11,525 bases of DNA, from NCBI GenBank assembly GCA_002722105.1, contig PBKF01000040.1, positions 1 to 11,525 of the forward strand. Direction: 5' to 3'. The stretch comes from Fidelibacterota bacterium (GTDB taxonomy: Bacteria; Marinisomatota; Marinisomatia; Marinisomatales; UBA1611). The translations under genes and the position numbers were made by a program. Positions 5,889 through 11,525 of the stretch are shown one piece after another (the stretch's first letter is position 1; each line of letters begins with the position of its first letter). The notes beneath the pieces are model-generated. The model was not told the origin of the DNA, made no database searches, and saw only the letters and a list, made by a program, of their open reading frames with translations.

Positions 5889-7191
5889 ATTCTACAGTGA
5901 AAATTTCAAAGCCAGCATATGACTCCATATCATGTTCACTAATATCCAGTCCGATGATTTCTTCTTCTTCACTTACTCTCAGACCCATAATTGATTTTAT
6001 GATGGTAAAAATTATAAATGAAGTAATGAGACAGAAAATACCATATGCAACGACACCCAGAGCTTGAACTCCTAAATTATGATTAGGACTAAAAATTCCA
6101 ACTGCCAAGGTTCCCCATATCCCACATACTAAATGTACGGATATGGCACCAACTGGATCATCTATTTGAATTTTATCTATTTGTATTACTGCTAGAACTA
6201 CAATAACTCCCGCTATAATGCCAACAATTACTGAGTTCATTGGACTTATTACATCAGCTCCAGCTGTTATTCCAACTAAACCTGCGAGTGAACCATTAAG
6301 TACCATCGACAGATCAGGCTTTTTACTGATGGACCAAGAAGTTATCATAGCTCCAATAATCCCACCTGCAGCAGCTAGACTAGTTGTCACAAAAACAAGA
6401 CTTACAAGCCCAGGGTCCGCAGATAGTACAGAACCTCCATTGAAACCGTACCATCCAAACCAGAGTAAGAAAACACCAATTGCAGCTAAGGGTAAGTTGT
6501 GTCCTTTTATAGGTGTAATTTCACCACTCTTTGAATATTTCCCAATGCGAGGCCCTAATAAATAAGCACCAATGAGAGCAGCCCATCCACCTACGCTATG
6601 TACTAAGGTAGAACCTGCAAAGTCATAAAAACCTCTTTGGTCGAGCCATCCACCCCCCCACTTCCATGATCCTGCAATCGGGTAAATAAATGCTACATAA
6701 ATTGCTGTGAATACAAGGAACGATGGTAATTTAATTCTTTCTGCTACTGCACCAGAGACGATGGTAGCTGCAGTCGCTGCAAACATTGCCTGAAATATAA
6801 AATCAGTATAATATGTATAAGCACCACCAGCATATCCAATTAGCCCTGCTGCTCCATCTGGATTCTTAATTCCTGCACCACCGAAGCCTAAAAAACCATT
6901 AAACTCACCAGGATACATAAGATTAAAACCACAGATAGCATATGTTAATATACCTATAGCTATGATTCCAGTATTTTTGAACAAAATATTTACTGTGTTT
7001 TTAGATTGTGTTAATCCTGTCTCTAGGCTTGCAAAACCCAAATGCATGATAAACACCAAAAATGTCGAAACCAACATCCAAGTATTGTTTGCGGTAAACA
7101 TAGCTTCCGCACCAGTAGGACCTTCGCTCGCAAAAAGAAATGATAGGCCCATTAGAACAATTCCTATTATTAGCAATCTATTTTTTTTCAT
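5887..7191 (-). CDS. amt: Ammonium transporter, Amt family
   Basis: This inner-membrane trimer conducts ammonium/ammonia. The 434 residues are hydrophobic throughout. A probable signal peptide (about 1-22, ending FAS) precedes the usual transmembrane helices. The family's key residues can be placed: Asp190 in the FYDFAGSTLVH segment, the twin pore histidines His198 (STLVHS) and His353 (ISVHLVCG), and the segments FAATAATIVSGAVAERIK, GSWKWGGGWL and FGWYGFNGGS. The cytoplasmic tail has EIIGLDISEH, the conserved PII-docking segment, and the PII gene follows after 11 bp. The ATG at 7191 is preceded by AAGGGAG at a good distance and lies 14 bp after the porin stop. The three genes therefore look like one operon, probably induced by nitrogen limitation. 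Confidence 0.97.
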   Translation of the reverse strand: MKKNRLLIIGIVLMGLSFLFASEGPTGAEAMFTANNTWMLVSTFLVFIMHLGFASLETGLTQSKNTVNILFKNTGIIAIGILTYAICGFNLMYPGEFNGFLGFGGAGIKNPDGAAGLIGYAGGAYTYYTDFIFQAMFAATAATIVSGAVAERIKLPSFLVFTAIYVAFIYPIAGSWKWGGGWLDQRGFYDFAGSTLVHSVGGWAALIGAYLLGPRIGKYSKSGEITPIKGHNLPLAAIGVFLLWFGWYGFNGGSVLSADPGLVSLVFVTTSLAAAGGIIGAMITSWSISKKPDLSMVLNGSLAGLVGITAGADVISPMNSVIVGIIAGVIVVLAVIQIDKIQIDDPVGAISVHLVCGIWGTLAVGIFSPNHNLGVQALGVVAYGIFCLITSFIIFTIIKSIMGLRVSEEEEIIGLDISEHDMESYAGFEIFTVE

Positions 7192-7198
7192 ATTCAGA

Positions 7199-7205
7199 CT
7201 CCCTT
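7199..7205 (-). promoter_or_regulatory. Ribosome binding site of amt
   Basis: AAGGGAG on the minus strand (7205-7199), 7 nt before the ATG at 7191 and right after the stop of the upstream porin gene. Confidence 0.75.
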
Positions 7206-7841
7206 TTAAAGACTCATACCAACAACGAGAAAAGCTAATCCAGTATCAGGATTTAAAATCCAAGAGCAATTAAACTTATCATTACTTGCAGATACCCCTA
7301 CTTCGATTGCTGTGAACTCACCATCAGATGTATAACCACCATCTCCCAGACCTAGCATGAAAGGGCCATAAGAAAGATTGATATATTTAGACATTGGTGC
7401 TTTATCATCTTCAAATGTACCATAAAAGCCAGGCTCAAGAACAAACATCGCAGCTGTAAGTCCTACTCCGCTAAAGGAACCACCAAGAGATACTTCTATA
7501 TTATGAGCACCTGTGTCTGATGCAAACACGGTAAAGTCACCACCAGGAGGAGCTCCAGGAAAATAATAATCTGTAATAGTTAATGAATAATCACCCATTG
7601 CATAAGTTGCATACAAGTCATTCTCACTTCCATGTCCACTAAATTGCCATGCACTCCAAGCACCCAATGTTAAGGGTCCTGTAGTATATGAAATACCAGG
7701 CTGGATCGATGGACTATTTCCAAAATCAGTACCTCTCCATACATACCGGCTATATACATCACATGAAACTCCCCATTCTCCATAAATAGTTGTGAACCCT
7801 GAAATAATTACTAAGAAGTGTAAGATTATTTTTTTTGACAT
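7206..7841 (-). CDS. TorF-like putative outer-membrane porin
   Basis: The 211-residue product begins with a signal peptide: KK, a hydrophobic stretch at about 5-19, then a probable cleavage near IYG/E. The rest is rich in Gly, Ser and aromatic residues in alternating short stretches (for example GVGLTAAMFVLEPG and ISYTTGPLTLGAWSAWQF), as in small beta-barrels. The segment SRYVWRGTDFGNSPSIQPG is like the conserved start of TorF-family putative porins. The last residue is Leu, not the Phe that ends many barrels. It is the first gene of the operon with amt and the PII gene, so a role in letting ammonium or small nitrogen compounds through the outer membrane is plausible, though this is inferred from context only. 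AAGGGAT lies 6 nt before the ATG. Confidence 0.8.
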   Translation of the reverse strand: MSKKIILHFLVIISGFTTIYGEWGVSCDVYSRYVWRGTDFGNSPSIQPGISYTTGPLTLGAWSAWQFSGHGSENDLYATYAMGDYSLTITDYYFPGAPPGGDFTVFASDTGAHNIEVSLGGSFSGVGLTAAMFVLEPGFYGTFEDDKAPMSKYINLSYGPFMLGLGDGGYTSDGEFTAIEVGVSASNDKFNCSWILNPDTGLAFLVVGMSL

Positions 7842-7847
7842 AGCTTT

Positions 7848-7854
7848 ATCCCTT
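7848..7854 (-). promoter_or_regulatory. Ribosome binding site of the TorF-like gene
   Basis: AAGGGAT on the minus strand (7854-7848), 6 nt before the ATG at 7841; supports this start. Confidence 0.65.
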
Positions 7855-7918
7855 ATAATATTAATTTTATTTATATATTATCATTATAATATTATTATAT
7901 TAACGATATTAACATATA

Positions 7919-7947
7919 ATATTAAGTTTAATAAGAATAATAATCAA
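7919..7947 (-). promoter_or_regulatory. Possible promoter of the porin-amt-PII operon
   Basis: On the minus strand TTGATT (7947-7942) is followed after 17 bp by TAATAT (7924-7919), giving a leader of about 70 nt. The spacer has many TATAAT-like hexamers, so this choice is weak; it is simply the best -35 match seen. Confidence 0.25.
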
Positions 7948-7996
7948 GAGTATTATAAAATTATAAAGTAATATGTATAAATATATTATTATTATA

Positions 7997-8020
7997 TAAT
8001 TATTAACCCTATAATAATTA
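7997..8020. repeat. 9-bp perfect inverted repeat in the spacer between gltB and the porin operon
   Basis: TAATTATTA (7997-8005) and TAATAATTA (8012-8020) flank the 6-nt loop ACCCTA. After a one-base bulge the AT pairing can extend further. It lies about 70 bp past the gltB stop, with no long T-run, so it may be a weak terminator or an operator. The rest of the spacer 7842-8087 is almost pure A/T and shows no gene. Confidence 0.35.
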
Positions 8021-8087
8021 ATATATAATGTATTTTAACTATATATTATAACTATATGAAATTATGGAATTATTGATCCTTAAATAG

Positions 8088-11000
8088 CTACTCATTTAAA
8101 ACCACATTGATTCGATCCGCCACATGTAAATTATAAATATTGTCCAAATCCACAATATCCATGGCAGTTGGTATTAATTTCTTAAAAAATATTATTTCAT
8201 TATCCCAGTTATTTATAATCTTTTTACCTATAGATGAATCAGTGTGAAAATTGTGGTTCCTCAGTAGCCTTAAAACCAAGCTTTGATCCTTTTTATCCAA
8301 ATTAACTTCATTAATAAAATCTTTATTTATATAGTTTTCTAGCTTTTTTTTCTTGGAATAAACATAAGCAACACCGCCTGTCATGCCTGCGCCAAAATTT
8401 TTCCCTATTTGCCCAAGAATAATGATTGTTCCCTGTGTCATGTATTCACATCCATGGTTACCTATCCCTTCAATAACACCAGATGCTCCGCTATTCCTAA
8501 CGGCAAATCTTTCACCTCCTCTACCTGCAACAAATATTTGGCCTCCCGTCGCTCCATAGAGCGCCACATTTCCAATAACAGTATGGTCTTTATCCTGTCT
8601 GCGAATTTTTTCTGGCATACGAATAGTAATCAAACCTGATGACATGCCTTTGCCGACATAATCATTGGCAATCCCTTTTAAACGTAATTCTATGCCTTTA
8701 CTTAAAAATGCGCCTAAACTTTGTCCGGCTGTACCAAATAAACGGCACTGAATACTCCCTTTAAAATTATTTCTTCCATAAAGAAAAGAAATTTCACCTG
8801 ATATACGCGCACCAATTGCTCTATCAGTGTTTTTTATATTTTTATAAATAACAGCATGACCATGAGTTAACATTTCCGATCGTATTTCATTGATAATTTC
8901 TTCATCAATGGTTTTTTTCTGCCTTACATCGGTATATTGTACTTTCATATCAGATTGTAATGGCAATCCATTTTTTGCACCTTTATTTAACAGGATATCA
9001 AAATTGAGTCCGCGACTTTTCATATATCCATTATACTTTCTATTGATACTTAATAAATCTGTACGCCCTATAATCGACTGCAAATGCATATACCCCATTT
9101 CAGATAATTCTAATCTTATTTCCTGGGTAATATTTTCTAAATAATAACTAACATTCTCAGCTTTGCCCTTAAACTTTTTCATATATTTTTCATCATTTGT
9201 AGCAATGCCTGCAGGACAAGTATTTAAATGACATTGTCTAGCCATGATGCACCCTAAAGAAACTAAAGCAGCAGTACCAAAATCGTATTCCTCCGCACCA
9301 AGAATAGCCGCAATGATAATGTCTCTTGCCCATTTAATTCCACCATCTACCCTAAGTATAACTCTGTCACGAAGCCCATTTGCATGAAGAACCTGGTGAG
9401 ATTCTGCTAACCCATATTCCCAAGGGAAACCTGCATGTTTTAAAGAACCTAATGGACTTGCTCCTGTCCCTCCATCTGCACCAGAAATCAAAATAATATC
9501 GGCGCCTGCCTTTACAACTCCAGATGCAATTGTACCAATACCTGGTTGAGCCACTAGTTTTACAGATACTTTTGCACGTGGGTTTACTACTTTTAAATCA
9601 TAAATTAATTGTTTGATGTCTTCAATACTATATATATCATGGTGAGGTGGTGGACTAATTAATGGCATGCCAGGCGTTGATGATCTGGCTGAAGCAATTA
9701 GATTTGAAACTTTGAACCCAGGAAGTTGCCCTCCTTCACCTGGTTTCGCACCCTGTGCCATTTTTATTTGTATTTCACGTGCTGCCGTAAGGTACTCAAC
9801 ATTAACTCCAAATCTTCCACTCGCAATCTGTTTTACATAAGAATTCACATTTTTATCAGGATTAGATACACTGTAACGGTCTTCCAACTCACCTCCTTCT
9901 CCTGTATTACTTCTTGCGCCAACTAAAGTAAAGCCTCTAGCAAGTTCCCGATGAGATTTTTCAGAAATTGCTCCAAAGGAGATTCCACCTGACCCAATTC
10001 GCTTAAGAATTGATTCTGATGACTCCACCATATCAATATTAATAGAAATTCTTTTACTTCCTATCTTGAAAAAATCTCTAATATAAACAATATCAATTTC
10101 ATCAGAGGTTTTTGTAAACTTATTATTTTCGGATACAGATTGTATTTTTTTAAAATTTACAGGGCTAAACCCATGAGCCTCACCCTTTTTTCTATACCTG
10201 TATAATCCTTTTTCAACCATTCCATTCTTTTTTACATCAAAAGCAATCTCATGACGTTTCAATAAAGAATTATGAATATTTTCAATCTCAACCCCACCTA
10301 AATAGCTTGGAATAGTAGGGAAATGAGATTTGGAAATTTTTGGACCCAGTCCTATAGAATGTAGCAACATACTACCATGATAGCTACTTATAGTAGATAT
10401 TCCCATTTTGGACATAATCTTGAGTAACCCTTTTTCAAGTGCATAACGATAGTTACTCATTTTTTCAGCCCAATCATCATCATTAAAATATTCTCTGATT
10501 AGTTCATAAGCCATATAGGGATATACCGCGCTAGCGCCTAAAGCTATTAAAACTGCAATATGATGGTCTTCAACAACATCACCCGCAATGCAAATAATTG
10601 AAACATTACTTCTTAACTTTTTCTTAACTAAATAATTATGTACGGATGAAACAACCAGGGGCATTGGTATAGGCAAGGCGCCACATTTTAATCCCTCATC
10701 ACTTAAAAAAATAATCTTTGCCCCATTTTCTACAGATTTTGCAGAATTATAATTAATTCGTTGCAGTTTTAAACTTAGGTTCGCAGATTTTTTATAGTGG
10801 CAAATAAATTTTTTATGCATAAACCAATCTTTATAGCCATGAAGTTTTAAAATTTCACTTGGTGATAATACTGGGCTCGTTATTCTTATAGCTCCATTAA
10901 ATGTTGGTCGAGTATTTAATAAATTATCCTCACTACCAAGGTATTTATATAAGCTCATTACAGATCGTTCTCTTATCGAATCAATTGGTGGATTTGTAAC

Positions 11001-11525
11001 CTGTGCAAACCACTGTTTAAAATAATCATAAAACCTGCGGTCAATTTGTGAAATTGCAGCCAAAGGAGTATCATCCCCCATTGATCCCAATGGTTCTCTT
11101 CTATTTGTAGCCATTGGAATTAAAAATTTAGTGAGATCTTCCCTTGACCATCCAAGCGCAACTCTTAAACGCTGATCAAACCCATCTGGAGGTATTCCAA
11201 ATATTCCAAATTCATCGGAAGTGTTTTGTCTATTTAAAACGTGCAAATTATTTTTTAAGAGCTGACCATAGGGTTTTTTTGATGCCTCCCTAATTTTTAA
11301 TTCTTTATTTTTTGTAATTGTGCCATCAGATAGAGACACGCCAAATATTTCTTCCGATTTCATATGGTGGTGAAGAATTAGGTTATCATCATCCACTTCA
11401 AGAATACCCGCTTCTGATGCCATTATGACAAGATTATCCTTCGTAATAGTATATCTTAGAGGACGTAAACCATTACGATCCATTTTAGCACCTATAAAGT
11501 CACCATCGGTGTAAACAACTGCAGC
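8088..11525 (-). CDS. gltB: Glutamate synthase large subunit, partial (N-terminus outside the window)
   Basis: This enzyme makes two glutamates from glutamine and 2-oxoglutarate. The frame is open through the right edge: 14 codons (AAVVYTDGDFIGAK) precede the first internal Met, so 1145 residues are visible of about 1500. Visible first is the end of the glutaminase domain (DRNGLRPLRY). The central domain follows (about 150-450), then the FMN/2-oxoglutarate synthase domain with GGISFGAISEKSHRELA near 510 and GARSNTGEGGE. The iron-sulfur motif is C-x5-C-x4-C at visible residues 759, 765 and 770 (CIMARQCHLNTC). The C-terminal GXGXG beta-helix domain has GNVALYGATGGQ and MTQGTIIILG. The gene is not fused to gltD and no gltD lies downstream. 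It ends with TAG, followed by a long AT-rich spacer, so the porin operon is probably transcribed separately. Confidence 0.97.
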   Translation of the reverse strand, partial: AAVVYTDGDFIGAKMDRNGLRPLRYTITKDNLVIMASEAGILEVDDDNLILHHHMKSEEIFGVSLSDGTITKNKELKIREASKKPYGQLLKNNLHVLNRQNTSDEFGIFGIPPDGFDQRLRVALGWSREDLTKFLIPMATNRREPLGSMGDDTPLAAISQIDRRFYDYFKQWFAQVTNPPIDSIRERSVMSLYKYLGSEDNLLNTRPTFNGAIRITSPVLSPSEILKLHGYKDWFMHKKFICHYKKSANLSLKLQRINYNSAKSVENGAKIIFLSDEGLKCGALPIPMPLVVSSVHNYLVKKKLRSNVSIICIAGDVVEDHHIAVLIALGASAVYPYMAYELIREYFNDDDWAEKMSNYRYALEKGLLKIMSKMGISTISSYHGSMLLHSIGLGPKISKSHFPTIPSYLGGVEIENIHNSLLKRHEIAFDVKKNGMVEKGLYRYRKKGEAHGFSPVNFKKIQSVSENNKFTKTSDEIDIVYIRDFFKIGSKRISINIDMVESSESILKRIGSGGISFGAISEKSHRELARGFTLVGARSNTGEGGELEDRYSVSNPDKNVNSYVKQIASGRFGVNVEYLTAAREIQIKMAQGAKPGEGGQLPGFKVSNLIASARSSTPGMPLISPPPHHDIYSIEDIKQLIYDLKVVNPRAKVSVKLVAQPGIGTIASGVVKAGADIILISGADGGTGASPLGSLKHAGFPWEYGLAESHQVLHANGLRDRVILRVDGGIKWARDIIIAAILGAEEYDFGTAALVSLGCIMARQCHLNTCPAGIATNDEKYMKKFKGKAENVSYYLENITQEIRLELSEMGYMHLQSIIGRTDLLSINRKYNGYMKSRGLNFDILLNKGAKNGLPLQSDMKVQYTDVRQKKTIDEEIINEIRSEMLTHGHAVIYKNIKNTDRAIGARISGEISFLYGRNNFKGSIQCRLFGTAGQSLGAFLSKGIELRLKGIANDYVGKGMSSGLITIRMPEKIRRQDKDHTVIGNVALYGATGGQIFVAGRGGERFAVRNSGASGVIEGIGNHGCEYMTQGTIIILGQIGKNFGAGMTGGVAYVYSKKKKLENYINKDFINEVNLDKKDQSLVLRLLRNHNFHTDSSIGKKIINNWDNEIIFFKKLIPTAMDIVDLDNIYNLHVADRINVVLNE

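Noticed and set aside
6218..6565. Plus-strand 115-codon frame antisense to amt
   Set aside because: Opposite a well-conserved membrane protein gene; its Pro-rich composition is typical of the complement of transmembrane codons.
8088..11483. Internal Met at 11483 as the gltB start
   Set aside because: The frame continues upstream with TDGDFIGAKMDRNGLRP, which is conserved glutaminase-domain sequence, so the true start is outside the window.
1..11525. CRISPR array, insertion sequence or prophage
   Set aside because: No spaced direct repeats, transposase, integrase or phage genes were seen; all large frames are metabolic or transport genes.

Overview
The window is an AT-rich bacterial chromosome segment. 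It carries a nitrogen- and carbon-assimilation cluster, almost all of it on the minus strand. Protein family traits suggest an uncultured aquatic lineage of the Bacteroidetes/Marinimicrobia (FCB) type: a type II glutamine synthetase terminus, a TorF-like porin beside Amt, a PII protein without the uridylylation tyrosine, low GC and almost pure A/T spacers. The taxon is an inference from style, not from a marker gene.

Reading along the minus strand, from high to low coordinates: (1) the C-terminal three quarters of the large subunit of glutamate synthase (gltB, open through the right edge); (2) an extremely AT-rich spacer of about 245 bp; (3) a tight three-gene operon of a small TorF-like outer-membrane protein, an Amt ammonium channel and a PII signal protein, with 11-14 bp gaps and good Shine-Dalgarno sites; (4) a spacer of about 290 bp holding two long-range inverted repeats in a locally GC-rich patch, then a promoter; (5) two tandem GAPDH genes overlapping at TAATG; (6) phosphoenolpyruvate carboxylase (ppc) behind its own putative promoter. 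At the left edge a plus-strand fragment is the last 20 codons of a type II glutamine synthetase, converging on ppc.

Together these genes import ammonium (porin, Amt, PII), fix it (glutamine synthetase plus glutamate synthase) and refill the 2-oxoglutarate/oxaloacetate pool that supplies carbon skeletons (GAPDH, PEP carboxylase). gltD is not in the window.

The most unusual element is the first GAPDH gene. Its product keeps the dinucleotide fold and the active-site His, but the catalytic Cys is Ser, and other substrate-site residues of its neighbour are replaced (Arg231 to Asn, Gly209 to Ser, Asn and Cys of the Cys loop to Gln and Val). It is co-transcribed and probably translationally coupled with a normal GAPDH, which suggests a pseudo-subunit. 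Its reading frame covers the whole N-terminal Rossmann motif but has no ATG, GTG or TTG there, so it appears to start at ATA or ATT. Other points of interest are the structured spacer before it, altered effector-site residues in PEP carboxylase, and altered T-loop and B-loop residues in PII.
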